From Stenotrophomonas oahuensis (lineage in GTDB: Bacteria > Pseudomonadota > Gammaproteobacteria > Xanthomonadales > Xanthomonadaceae), in NCBI RefSeq assembly GCF_031834595.1, contig NZ_CP115541.1, positions 620,001 to 684,000 on the forward strand: 64,000 bases of DNA. The letters run 5' to 3'. Below are positions 15,501 through 23,440 of the stretch, one piece after another (within the stretch, counting starts at the first letter, position 1; each line of letters starts with the position of its first letter). The notes below the pieces were generated by a model, which was given only the letters and a program-made list of their open reading frames with translations, did not search any database and was not told where the DNA came from. The position numbers and the translations under genes were made by a program.

Positions 15501-16987
15501 ACAGCCCCTAGGGCAATACCGTCAACAGGACCATCAACCAGCTCCCTTTCGAACTCGGTCACGACCCCAGAAACAGACTTGGAAGAAAGAAATCCCTGCA
15601 TGAGTGCATAGGTTGACGACTTAGGAAGGCAGCCATCACACGTGTCAACAAATGACGAGGATTCCAATGCACCACCGCTAATGCGAGCTACGGCGCGACG
15701 ACTAGCCCCACTCGGGAAGACCGTAGTTGAAACCAGCTTGTCGTTCTCGCGGGTGTAGGAAACCTCAAACGCCGAGACGCCGTTCGCGAGGTCTGTCTTG
15801 TAAGCCTTTCCCTTAGCGTCGTACCAAGTAGAGGAAAAGCGGTTACCGAGCTCATCTATGACGCCCGTTAGCGCGCCAGCTCCTGCATTCTGATTGGCGT
15901 ATCCGGATTCTTTGTACTTGTAGACGATCCGATTTCCATCTGCGTGAATTACCGCACTGAGGAGCCCACCCGAGTATTCAAACTTGGTCTCACTTCCTGT
16001 GGAGATCACAACCTTTTCAACCAGCTTTGCCTGGTTGTAGGCGAAGGAAAGTCGCCGCCCCTGATCGTCAACTACTGATTCGAGAATGCCAGATGGTGAA
16101 TACGAAAGGAGTACCGACCTTCCCGCACCGTCCGCCCTGCCGGTCAGCCTGCCATCAGCCCGGTACTTTTCGGTCGCGCCATCGGGAAGAGTTAGCTCCC
16201 AACCTTCATCGGTACGATTCAACCTATCCCTTCTTCCAGGATCAGCAACCCATACGCCTCCGACCTTGCTGAACTTTAGCGCTTTACCGTCCGGCCTGGT
16301 GACGTATACAGCCTCTCCAAGCCACGCCGATGGCACAACAATGGCACTCCCAAAGCTAAAGGATCTGTTCTTACCAAAAACTCCGGCAGGCTCACCGACA
16401 TAGGCAGAATCCTGCAGTGAATTGTAGGTAAGCTCAAGATTCAGAAGCCCGTTCGCGGCACCCTCGACCACCCGTGTCGTTTCGAACTTATTGCCACTCA
16501 GAGTATTTATGGGATCGCCGACACAATGTTCTCCGCATGTAGGCGCACCCATTCCGAGCCTTGGGGGAAGCGATTCCGCACCACCGAAATCAACGACTGA
16601 AAGATGAAATGGCAAGACCGCCCCATCCTTCTGCTCCTGGAACCATCCTCCACCCGCAGCGCCCTGGGCATTCGGGTTGGCTGACCCACCAATGTTGCAG
16701 TATGTGGCCGGATAACCATGGGCGGTGGCCAGAGCTACGCACTGCGCCAGAGCTTCCTCCTTCGTGGAGCAGTAGCCCTTGTGTACGAAGTGAGTAGTAC
16801 TTCCTGGGGAGTTTGGGACAACGTCCTCTATGCAGCTCGCCATGGCACCCGCCATGGAGACGCACAGTAGCGCCATCGAAGCGAAGGCAGTGGTGAGCCG
16901 CCGGATCGCCCATTCGGACATCAATGAAGTACGTGATTTCCTGTTGGCCAAACAGTGCCCGACGCCGTCCGCCGCTACAAATCGCAT
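12497..16987 (-). CDS. RHS-repeat polymorphic toxin 1 (RHS1)
   Basis: 1496 residues from the ATG at 16987, which has AAGGGA 8 nt upstream. A likely signal peptide follows a short N-terminal stretch (RRLTTAFASMALLCVSMAGAMA). Next comes a DUF6531-like entry (CGEHCVGDPINTLSGNK), then many RHS/YD repeats, and the RHS core end motif YSYVGASPINFSDPYGL around residue 1350. The variable tip starts there: a Gly/Ala-rich hydrophobic stretch (GGAYLGGSAGALGGG), then a small domain with GIDGHGTKHDWLG, ISKYDLCGCKDGRVVVKP and TTYRWK at the end. That tip resembles the polymorphic toxin type 33 pattern (D-x-HxxKxxxLG...ISxYDxxxxxxGxxxxK), from memory. No PAAR domain is seen. The immunity candidate overlaps its 3' end. 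Confidence 0.88.
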   Translation of the reverse strand: MRFVAADGVGHCLANRKSRTSLMSEWAIRRLTTAFASMALLCVSMAGAMASCIEDVVPNSPGSTTHFVHKGYCSTKEEALAQCVALATAHGYPATYCNIGGSANPNAQGAAGGGWFQEQKDGAVLPFHLSVVDFGGAESLPPRLGMGAPTCGEHCVGDPINTLSGNKFETTRVVEGAANGLLNLELTYNSLQDSAYVGEPAGVFGKNRSFSFGSAIVVPSAWLGEAVYVTRPDGKALKFSKVGGVWVADPGRRDRLNRTDEGWELTLPDGATEKYRADGRLTGRADGAGRSVLLSYSPSGILESVVDDQGRRLSFAYNQAKLVEKVVISTGSETKFEYSGGLLSAVIHADGNRIVYKYKESGYANQNAGAGALTGVIDELGNRFSSTWYDAKGKAYKTDLANGVSAFEVSYTRENDKLVSTTVFPSGASRRAVARISGGALESSSFVDTCDGCLPKSSTYALMQGFLSSKSVSGVVTEFERELVDGPVDGIALGAVWIDRKTEASNRPEARTTEVWRRRDTNQIVKRVSSARTQTWLYNARGQVTQETTQTPAGETRTTTYTYCEAVDAQVGCPVLGLLLSTDGPMPGTDDTVRYTYYPEDAPGCATSDAACTHRKGDLWKTIQPLGQVTEVLAYDGAGRPHMVMDANGVVTEYQYTPRGWMASATVRGDDDASGTEDRITTMEYLPTGQLSKVTAPDGTVVTYTYDAAHRLTAIGDGAGNRIEYTLDAAGNRVQEEYKGASGEVKRTLSRVYNRLSQLVTSADGLANPTDFTYDAEGNVNSVIDALGHVSRREHDAFGRLTRQVDDEGGIAATVAMAYDSDDNQTQVIDPKQLPTTYAYNGFGDLLQQVSPDTGATTFTVDAAGNRTTRTDARGVTATYQYDVLGRVTHISYPDPTLDVAYTYDIAPAVCAANEQFSRGRVGTVIHAGGSTQYCHDRFGQLTRKVQTVNGVATTVRYGYTAGGRLATLTYPDGTVADYLRDSLGRISEVGVARPGQARQVVVTNVTYAPFGPATGWTYGNGRTLQRPVDQDYRTIAVHGPAPGGLSVGYGYDAVGGITELTNGDGTEVLAQYSYDALGRLTQTKDGATGTPIETYSYDATGNRTELITNAGTQVYSYPANSHRLADLNGEARDYDEAGNVLSIAGRNLEYGDSGRMSSAKQGGVALESYFYNHKGERVERTQAANEAIYTVYDEAGHWLGDYNSVAHSSQQAIWLDDFPVGLIGDVSEAVPALVHIQPDHLATPRAVIDPARDVTIWEWNSKGEAFGGQQPSNDPDRDGTEYQLWLRLPGQQASDATGLFYNYQREYEGATGRYTQSDPIGLDGGWSTYSYVGASPINFSDPYGLVKKQECIALAEIAGAYCGTVGGAYLGGSAGALGGGAACSPTGPGALACAGAGGLSGAAAGGVLGGLVGQKAGRMAGEAMCPDDDDPCDKKLDSATLKRAGIDGHGTKHDWLGTNKNISKYDLCGCKDGRVVVKPRGCRGPIVVETTYRWK
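13716..15495. repeat. RHS core repeat, copy in RHS1
   Basis: About 1.78 kb of DNA nearly identical to 18776-20555. The offset is 5,060 bp at both ends (compare 13741 with 18801, and 15481 with 20541), so there is no net insertion or deletion, only scattered substitutions. Both copies run in the same direction. Sequence on either side diverges quickly. Confidence 0.92.
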
Positions 16988-17065
16988 ACCCAAATCCCTT
17001 TAAGGCGGCGGTTCCCGGTGCCGCGTTCCGTTGCGCGCTGGCGCTCGCTCGCGCGAATGATGCCA
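16988..17065. repeat. Shared 5' region of the RHS genes, RHS1 copy
   Basis: The bases just upstream of RHS1 match those upstream of RHS2 (22216-22292): TTTAAGGCGGCGGTTCCCGG, then GTGCCGC, TTCCGTTGC and CTCGCGCGAATGATGCCA, with one small gap. This likely carries the common promoter and 5' untranslated region and helps fix both start codons. Confidence 0.75.
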
Positions 17066-17146
17066 CGGGCGGAGCCATAGATATGGAACCACCCTCACAG
17101 AACATCAGGCTGGGCCCGGCCGCCCACCCTGTCTCAATCGACACTC

Positions 17147-17626
17147 TCAACCGGCCTGAAGCTCACGATACTTCACTTCGAAATGGAGGAAATCGACCAC
17201 ATACCCTCCTCCATTTTCGAACAGGACAGCGTGTCGGTAGCCTCGCCCCTCAAGCAGGGAGAATTCATGAAGAAGCACATCTACACCCCGCACCCGATCA
17301 AGAATTTCCGTCTCGAAGGCTGAATATCCAATGATGCCGCTGTAGCTCAGCAACACGTGCTTCTCGTGAGACTGGTGGAGCAGGACGACATCCATACGCG
17401 CCACACTTGTCACACCGTCATCGCCCACCTCTTTGGATAGCGAGAGTGTCACCATTCTCGAATCATGCAAGGTATTTGAACTCGTCAGCTCATAGCTACT
17501 GTATGAGCCCGCGAATTGTCCAAGATGCTCTGGCATCAAGTGAGATACCGACTCGATGTAGTCCAGATACTCATCGAATTCCCATGCACCCCACTCATTC
17601 TCGCGCAGTCTTTGAAACTTGATCAT
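17147..17626 (-). CDS. Candidate immunity protein for RHS2
   Basis: 159 residues from ATG 17626, which overlaps the RHS2 stop as ATGA. The protein is soluble and acidic: an N-terminal helix (FDEYLDYIESVSHLMPEHLGQF), then a beta-rich part (SRMVTLSLSKEV, VARMDVVLLHQSHEKHVLLSYSGI) and a C-terminal strand pair (HAVLFENGGGYVVDFLHFEVKY). The last part, with FENGGGYVVDFLHFEV, may be the toxin-binding surface, but that is a guess. No family recognised. Position alone makes the immunity role likely. Confidence 0.7.
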   Translation of the reverse strand: MIKFQRLRENEWGAWEFDEYLDYIESVSHLMPEHLGQFAGSYSSYELTSSNTLHDSRMVTLSLSKEVGDDGVTSVARMDVVLLHQSHEKHVLLSYSGIIGYSAFETEILDRVRGVDVLLHEFSLLEGRGYRHAVLFENGGGYVVDFLHFEVKYRELQAG

Positions 17627-20600
17627 AGGCTTTCGCACCCCGGGTAATTGGGCATTGGATCGCAGACTCGCCGATCGCTTGGGGTGGTTGCGGTGTCGAT
17701 AACCGGCCCCCAGAACGGTAGCCAGCCAAGTAGCTTCTTCATCTTCATTGACCTCTTCATTGCAGGGCTCAAGCTGTCACCAATTCGCCGCCGGTAATCC
17801 GTTGCCACGACCTCGCATTGAGCCTCCACCCCGGCGGGAACACGTACATCCGCAGCCTTCTTGCCGTGCTTATTGAACCAGCCGTTCGGTCCATACACGC
17901 CAACCTCGTTACCTCGGCGATCATATACATGGATTTCGAATCCAACGCCGTTGCTCTTATTGTACAGATCGACTCTACCCTTGTACCCGCTCCCCAGATC
18001 GACATCTCTCAGTCCGAGCGGGTCTATTGACTCAACAGGGGAGGCACCAGAGTAGAGGTACGTGGACAGCCCGCCTGCCAAGCCAATTGGGTCACTCTGG
18101 ATGTAGCGCCCTACCGCCGGGTCGTAATCGCGGAGATAGTTGTAGTTCAGCTCGGTTGCAGCGGTGTACTGCTGCCCTGGGAATCGCAGATTCAGTTGAT
18201 ACTCAACGCCGTCTCCATCAGTATCCGCGCTTGGAGCTTGATCGCCAAACGCTTCACCCTTGCTGCTCCAAGCCCACACCGAGACATCTCTAGCTGAGTC
18301 AATGGCAACGCGCGGCGTACCAAGATGGTCAACTTGAATGAACGTCAGTTGCGCCTGATGGCCGTCCTGCGCAGGCAAGATCGCCACCGGATACTGATCC
18401 AACCATACCGCCTGCTGCCAAACGCGACCGGTTGAGCTGTAGTTGCCCAGCCATTGCCCTGCTTCGTCGTACACGGAGTACTGCGCATCGCCCTCCTCGG
18501 AGACTCTGCGCACACGCTCACCGCGATCGTTGTAGCCGTAGGCCTCCGCAACCACACCTCCGATCTTGACCACACCGAGGCGATTCGAGTCACCATACTC
18601 GAGACTTTTTGTTCCCACTTCCAAGGTATTTCCTGCAGCGTCGTAGCTTCGAGGGTTTCCAGCCACTTCGGTGAGGCGGTGACTGCCTGGCGCGTACGTG
18701 TAAACCTCCGTTCCAGCATTCGTCGTCAACGCCGTCCGATTACCCGTATCGTCGTATTCGTAGGTTTCAATAGGGGTCCCAGTAGCCCCATCCTTGGTCT
18801 GCGTAAGCCTCCCAAGCGCGTCATAGCTGTACTGCGCCAGCACCTCCGTGCCATCCCCATTGGTCAGCTCAGTAATCCCACCCACCGCGTCATACCCATA
18901 CCCCACCGACAACCCGCCCGGTGCCGGGTCGTGCACCGCAATGGTCCGGTAGTCCTGATCCACCGGCCGCTGCAGGGTCCGCCCGTTCCCATAGGTCCAG
19001 CCCGTTGCCGGGCCAAATGGCGCATAGGTCACATTGGTCACCACCACCTGCCGGGCCTGCCCCGAGCGGGTGACGCCCACCTCGCTGATGCGGCCCAGGC
19101 TGTCGCGCAGGTAGTCGGCCACGGTGCCGTCCGGGTAGGTCAGCGTGGCCAGACGGCCGCCGGCGGTGTAGCCATAGCGCACGGTGGTGGCTACGCCATT
19201 GACCGTCTGCACCTTGCGGGTGAGCTGGCCGAAGCGATCACGACAGTACTGGGTGCTGCCGCCGGCATGGATCACCGTGCCCACCCTGCCCCGGCTGAAC
19301 TGCTCGTTCGCCGCGCACACCGCCGGGGCAATGTCGTAGGTGTAGGCCACGTCCAGCGTGGGATCCGGATAGCGGATGTGGGTAACGCGGCCCAGCACAT
19401 CGTACTGGTAGGTGGCAGTGACGCCGCGCGCGTCGGTGCGGGTGGTGCGGTTGCCGGCGGCGTCCACCGTGAAGGTGGTGGTGCCGGTGTCCGGGCTGAC
19501 CTGCTGCAGCAGGTCACCAAAGCCGTTGTAGGCGTAGGTGGTGGGCAGCTGCTTGGGGTCGATGACCTGGGTCTGGTTGTCGTCGCTGTCATAGGCCATC
19601 GCGACGGTGGCGGCGATGCCGCCTTCGTCGTCTACCTGACGGGTCAGGCGGCCGAAGGCATCATGCTCGCGGCGGGAGACGCGGCCAAGCGCATCGACCA
19701 CCGAGTTCACGTTGCCTTCGGCGTCGTAGGTGAAGTCGGTGGGGTTGGCGAGGCCATCGGCCGAGGTCACCAGCTGGCTCAGGCGGTTGTACACGCGCGA
19801 CAGCGTGCGCTTCACCTCACCGCCTGCCCCCTTGTACTCCTCCTGCACCCGGTTGCCGGCCGCATCCAGCGTGTACTCGATGCGGTTGCCAGCACCGTCG
19901 CCGATGGCGGTGAGGCGCTGGGCGGCATCGTAGGTGTAGGTGACCACAGTGCCATCCGGAGCAGTGGCCTTGCTAAGCTGACCGGTAGGCAGGTACTCCA
20001 TGGTGGTGACGCGGTCGTATGTGCCGGAGGCATCGTCGGTGCCGCGCACCGTGGCCGTGGCCATCCAGCCGCGCGGGGTGTACTGGTACTCGGTGACCAC
20101 GCCGTTGGCGTCCATCACCATGTGCGGGCGGCCAGCGCCGTCGTAGGCCAGTACCTCGGTCACGTGACCGAGTGGCTGGATCGTCTTCCAGAGGTCGCCC
20201 TTCCGGTAGGTACAGGCGGCGTCGCTGGTGGCGCAGCCGGGTGCGTCCTCCGGGTAATAGGTATAGCGCACGGTGTCGTCCGTACCGTGCATGGGGCCGT
20301 CTGTGGACAGTAGGAGACCGAGGACTGGGCAGCCTGCTTGTGCGTTTACGGCTTCGCAGTAGGTTTGTGTGGTGGTGCGGCTTTCGCCGGCCGGGGTTTG
20401 GGTGGTTTCCTGGGTGATTTGGCCGCGGGGGTTTCGCAGCCATGTGACCGTGCGGGACGGGCTGACCTGCTTCACCATCTGATTGATGTCGCGTTGCTTC
20501 CAGACTTCGGTGGTACGGGTTTCCGGGCGGTTGCTGGCTTCGGCTTTGCGCTTGATCGAAACCGTACCGTACACCGGGTCTGCCAGGGTCTGGTAGGTAT

Positions 20601-22215
20601 ACGTGTCCACGCTACCGGACCGGCTGGTGTGCGACTGCACGCGCCGGCGAAAGTCACTTCCGGTCCCGGTTCTAGGTGCATAGGTCCACGACTCGGTGCC
20701 CGCCTCCGTGGTGATGGAGGCGATCTTGCGGTAAGGCTGTGCTGCGGTGAAGGTCACCTTCTCGACTGAGCCCAGCGCGTTGATGTATGTAGTGCTGCCG
20801 TCAGCAAGATAGCTGAAGGTGGCTTTCTGGGCTGAGCCTGCATGTTCGGAAGAGACGGCCAGGCCATCCGCGTTGTAGGCGTAGGTGGCGTAACGGTTGC
20901 CGGTTTCGTCTTCAATGCCCGTCAAAGCGAAGCGGTACTTGGGATGTTCGTACAGGTAGCGACGCGATGTACCGTCGCGATAGGTGGCGCTCCGTATCCT
21001 GAACTCATCGTCGTAGGCATAGGTGACCAGTGGACCGTCCAGGTCCTTGATGTAGGCCAGCTCGGATTCGCCGATGGCCGAGGTGCCGTCGTAACCAAAC
21101 TCGACGATTCTGCCGCTGGAGTGAACAACGCGGGAGATGCGCAGCTTGCCGTCGAACTCGATGCTCAACGTGTCGCCGGCGTAGCGCTCAATGCGGGAAA
21201 GGCGGCCGCTGACGTTGAAGCGATAGCGGCCGTCTTCAAGGTAGAGGTCGTATTCGCCCCCACCGGCGCTGCGAAGAGTGGCACCTGAGCCGTCCACTGC
21301 CTCGTCGCCAGAGAAGCTCATCAGGCTTCCACTGGGGTAGGCCACCACGGCGTAGGCGGTACCTGCGCCGTACAACCGCATGCTGAGATTGTGCGTCCAA
21401 TAACGACCAATCCCCCCCTGCGTTTGGTATGAGGAGTTCAGGGTGCGATAGAAGTCGAGCCAACCAAGTGAGAAGTCGTTTTCGCGCTGGACCTTGCTGC
21501 CACTTACGACGCTGACGGGGTTGCCACGCAGGTCGCATTGGTCGCAAGGGATGGTTGATGACCAAATGTTCGCAATACCCTGAGCGGCGCATTCGGCTCC
21601 GTTCCACCCCATATACGCAGGACACTCCACGGTGCGAACCTTCCAGTGATAAACGGTCCATACCGGGCTGCACTGACTAGTATCAGTGGCCTTCATTCTC
21701 AGGACCCGGTCGTACTGTTTTGGCACTCCCAAAGCGCTGCTAGATAGGTACCAGTCCCGCTCGACCTCGATAGACTGGAAGCCACACATGGGATACTTCA
21801 GCTGAAAGTTCGCAAGAGCACTAGCAGCCGCCGCTTCAGCCGAGGACACGGGTGCAGGATCCACGCCGTTGCCGTAGTAACTCCACTCACCAGTTTCCGG
21901 AGGGCGCGGCCGCGCGCCGTACCGATAAATCACCCGATTACCGGTAGACGAAACCGTCACCGATTGCACGACTTCCGCACGAATGTACTTCCCACCCAGC
22001 GCCCTGACGGCGGCTAAGGCCGCAGGCTCACTGGGGAAGGTTCTATCGGAAATGGGCTCTGCGGTCCAAACCTGGGGAGCTTGGGCCCAGGCAGTCAAAG
22101 TCGTCGCCAAAATACCCAATAGCAGGACCATGGCGCGCAGCGCTGAAAGAGGTACGCGGCGCGGCATCACTCTGACCCAGCACCGCCCAACAACACCCGC
22201 CACAGCAGATCGCAT
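17623..22215 (-). CDS. RHS-repeat polymorphic toxin 2 (RHS2)
   Basis: 1530 residues from ATG 22215, which has AAAGG 8 nt upstream and the same 5' context as RHS1. A signal peptide is visible (LRAMVLLLGILATTLTAWAQA). A Cys-rich entry with CDQCDLRGNPVSVVSGSK (DUF6531-like) precedes the YD repeats. The core end motif is YLYSGASPVESIDPLGL. The tip (~120 residues) contains VGFEIHVYDRRGNEVGVYG, NGWFNKHGKK, then a helix, a short hydrophobic segment (LLGWLPFWGPVIDTATT) and CDPMPNYPGCESL. The xxEIHVxxxxGxEVGxxGPxGxxxKHG pattern recurs at the start of many RHS tips; the final part is not recognised. No PAAR domain is seen. Confidence 0.88.
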   Translation of the reverse strand: MRSAVAGVVGRCWVRVMPRRVPLSALRAMVLLLGILATTLTAWAQAPQVWTAEPISDRTFPSEPAALAAVRALGGKYIRAEVVQSVTVSSTGNRVIYRYGARPRPPETGEWSYYGNGVDPAPVSSAEAAAASALANFQLKYPMCGFQSIEVERDWYLSSSALGVPKQYDRVLRMKATDTSQCSPVWTVYHWKVRTVECPAYMGWNGAECAAQGIANIWSSTIPCDQCDLRGNPVSVVSGSKVQRENDFSLGWLDFYRTLNSSYQTQGGIGRYWTHNLSMRLYGAGTAYAVVAYPSGSLMSFSGDEAVDGSGATLRSAGGGEYDLYLEDGRYRFNVSGRLSRIERYAGDTLSIEFDGKLRISRVVHSSGRIVEFGYDGTSAIGESELAYIKDLDGPLVTYAYDDEFRIRSATYRDGTSRRYLYEHPKYRFALTGIEDETGNRYATYAYNADGLAVSSEHAGSAQKATFSYLADGSTTYINALGSVEKVTFTAAQPYRKIASITTEAGTESWTYAPRTGTGSDFRRRVQSHTSRSGSVDTYTYQTLADPVYGTVSIKRKAEASNRPETRTTEVWKQRDINQMVKQVSPSRTVTWLRNPRGQITQETTQTPAGESRTTTQTYCEAVNAQAGCPVLGLLLSTDGPMHGTDDTVRYTYYPEDAPGCATSDAACTYRKGDLWKTIQPLGHVTEVLAYDGAGRPHMVMDANGVVTEYQYTPRGWMATATVRGTDDASGTYDRVTTMEYLPTGQLSKATAPDGTVVTYTYDAAQRLTAIGDGAGNRIEYTLDAAGNRVQEEYKGAGGEVKRTLSRVYNRLSQLVTSADGLANPTDFTYDAEGNVNSVVDALGRVSRREHDAFGRLTRQVDDEGGIAATVAMAYDSDDNQTQVIDPKQLPTTYAYNGFGDLLQQVSPDTGTTTFTVDAAGNRTTRTDARGVTATYQYDVLGRVTHIRYPDPTLDVAYTYDIAPAVCAANEQFSRGRVGTVIHAGGSTQYCRDRFGQLTRKVQTVNGVATTVRYGYTAGGRLATLTYPDGTVADYLRDSLGRISEVGVTRSGQARQVVVTNVTYAPFGPATGWTYGNGRTLQRPVDQDYRTIAVHDPAPGGLSVGYGYDAVGGITELTNGDGTEVLAQYSYDALGRLTQTKDGATGTPIETYEYDDTGNRTALTTNAGTEVYTYAPGSHRLTEVAGNPRSYDAAGNTLEVGTKSLEYGDSNRLGVVKIGGVVAEAYGYNDRGERVRRVSEEGDAQYSVYDEAGQWLGNYSSTGRVWQQAVWLDQYPVAILPAQDGHQAQLTFIQVDHLGTPRVAIDSARDVSVWAWSSKGEAFGDQAPSADTDGDGVEYQLNLRFPGQQYTAATELNYNYLRDYDPAVGRYIQSDPIGLAGGLSTYLYSGASPVESIDPLGLRDVDLGSGYKGRVDLYNKSNGVGFEIHVYDRRGNEVGVYGPNGWFNKHGKKAADVRVPAGVEAQCEVVATDYRRRIGDSLSPAMKRSMKMKKLLGWLPFWGPVIDTATTPSDRRVCDPMPNYPGCESL
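18776..20555. repeat. RHS core repeat, copy in RHS2
   Basis: Direct repeat partner of 13716-15495 at a constant 5,060-bp offset. At the protein level the two RHS cores are almost the same over ~590 residues, while their N-terminal ~500 residues and tips differ. Confidence 0.92.
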
Positions 22216-22292
22216 ACCTAAACCTTTAAGGCGGCGGTTCCCGGTGCCGCATTCCGTTGCATGCTGGAGCACGCTCGCGCGAATGATGCCAT
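22216..22292. repeat. Shared 5' region of the RHS genes, RHS2 copy
   Basis: Matches 16988-17065 upstream of RHS1 over roughly 75 bp with one small gap, and ends where the two sequences diverge (after GCGCGAATGATGCCA). It lies in the divergent spacer shared with the secreted protein gene at 22451. Confidence 0.75.
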
Positions 22293-22349
22293 GCGCCGAT
22301 CTACCGGTATGCAACCCGCCTCACAAAAAGGCTCCGGTGCCATTGAAAT

Positions 22350-22364
22350 ACGAACGTTGTTCGT
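22350..22364. promoter_or_regulatory. Short palindrome in the divergent spacer, possible operator
   Basis: ACGAAC GTT GTTCGT is a perfect 6-bp inverted repeat with a 3-bp centre, between RHS2 (minus) and the secreted protein gene (plus). Its position would suit a regulator acting on both. No known binding consensus is claimed. Confidence 0.25.
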
Positions 22365-22450
22365 GCACCGTCCACTCGCCCCCTCCACATTGCATACCGG
22401 ACGAGACCGATCACCCCATCAATGGATCGACAATCCACCCAAGGAGAGTT

Positions 22451-22915
22451 ATGCGACGCCTGACCGCAACAATATTGACGCTGCTCGCTGTCGCGCCTGG
22501 AGCATCCGCCCAGGACGACGGCCGCCCCACCTCGAGCCTGAAGGTATCAACGCCTCAAGGTGAGCTGGTCGGGGAGTGGGAGCTTTCAATGGCCTCAGGA
22601 AACCTGTCGCAGTTCGGCGCTGGCACCGCGCCCGGCATCAAACCGACCAAGGTCGCTCAGGGCTCATCTTTCCAGTTGAAGGTCAAGCTCATCACCCCAA
22701 ATGGCAAGGCAAAAGACGTCACCGGATCGTCCAAACTGATCTATCGACCGAAGGGATGCATGTCAGTGGCGGCGAGCGGTGTGGCCACGGTCTTGAAGAC
22801 AGCACCCGCCCCATGGACCTGCAACGCCGGCGACCCGATTCCCCTCACCATCATCTACGCGGATGAGTCGACCGGCGTCGGCGCGGTGAACATGTACCTT
22901 TTCAGCATCAAATAG
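22451..22915 (+). CDS. Secreted hypothetical protein next to RHS2
   Basis: 154 residues from the ATG at 22451, with AAGGAGAG 3 nt upstream. The signal peptide is clear (RRLTATILTLLAVAPGASA, cleavage before QDDG). The mature protein is a likely beta sandwich with one Cys pair region (KGCMSVAASG ... WTCNAGDP) and a hydrophobic final strand (VNMYLFSIK). It is divergent from RHS2 and convergent with the pilin gene. Unknown family. It may accompany RHS export, or be unrelated cargo at the island edge. Confidence 0.65.
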   Translation: MRRLTATILTLLAVAPGASAQDDGRPTSSLKVSTPQGELVGEWELSMASGNLSQFGAGTAPGIKPTKVAQGSSFQLKVKLITPNGKAKDVTGSSKLIYRPKGCMSVAASGVATVLKTAPAPWTCNAGDPIPLTIIYADESTGVGAVNMYLFSIK

Positions 22916-22954
22916 TGCAGGGGTCGGGTGCCAAGCCGACGGCCTGGCACCCTA

Positions 22955-23368
22955 TCAAGTACGGCATTGGGCCGGTACGTGGCTGTTCTCGCCTGCAGTT
23001 CTTACGCATTGCCAGCGAATGGCATCGTTGGGCACGTAGCTGGGGCGAAGCAGCAGCGTCACAGCACCAGCCTTGTCGGTGGTGATGATGGTCAAGACCC
23101 CATCGCCCGCGCATTCCATGGACACGACATTTTGCGTTGCCGTGGTCATGTTCTCCACACCTCTACAAGCTGTCGCATCCAACGCATTGCGGTTGTTGAT
23201 GTTCTCGCCGATTGTCACCTTGGCCGATGAGGCCAGGAACAGCGCCTCGGTGACCCTTGCTCTGACCGTGTAGTCCTGATATGCCGGCAACGCGATGGCG
23301 GCCAGGATGGCGATGATCGCCACGACGATCATCAATTCGATCAGGGTGAACCCCTTAATGCTTTTCAC
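22955..23368 (-). CDS. Second major-type type IV pilin
   Basis: 137 residues from the GTG at 23368, giving the usual short leader KSIKG before [32 protein letters not shown]; an ATG 18 nt upstream is less likely. Cleavage by PilD falls at G/F, and the conserved E5 is present. The C-terminus has a Cys pair ([17 protein letters not shown]) forming the usual disulfide loop. It shares almost its whole N-terminal helix with the pilin at 25267. A sigma54 promoter lies just upstream (23410-23425), so it is probably PilR-controlled and transcribed apart from pilB. Confidence 0.88.
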   Translation of the reverse strand: MKSIKGFTLIELMIVVAIIAILAAIALPAYQDYTVRARVTEALFLASSAKVTIGENINNRNALDATACRGVENMTTATQNVVSMECAGDGVLTIITTDKAGAVTLLLRPSYVPNDAIRWQCVRTAGENSHVPAQCRT

Positions 23369-23409
23369 GCCCGTTCCGCCTGTCATCCCCAGTAATGAGA
23401 AAACAGCTA

Positions 23410-23425
23410 AGCAGGTTTCGTGCCA
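23410..23425 (-). promoter_or_regulatory. Sigma54 promoter of the second pilin
   Basis: On the minus strand the site reads TGGCACGAAACCTGCT, an excellent match to the -24 GG / -12 GC consensus with exactly 10 bp between GG and GC. It lies between the pilB stop and the pilin start, predicting a short leader of about 30 nt. Confidence 0.8.
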
Positions 23426-23440
23426 AGTAAGCGGTGTTGA

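Noticed and set aside
13619..15511. A 630-aa plus-strand frame antisense to RHS1, and a similar 619-aa one in RHS2
   Set aside because: They mirror the RHS core on the opposite strand; their His/Val/Gly-rich composition is what reverse-complemented YD repeats give.
1453..22954. Integrase, transposase, att sites or CRISPR array at the island
   Set aside because: No such gene or repeat-spacer pattern was seen; tRNA-Gly is 10 kb beyond the island edge and has no duplicated end in it.
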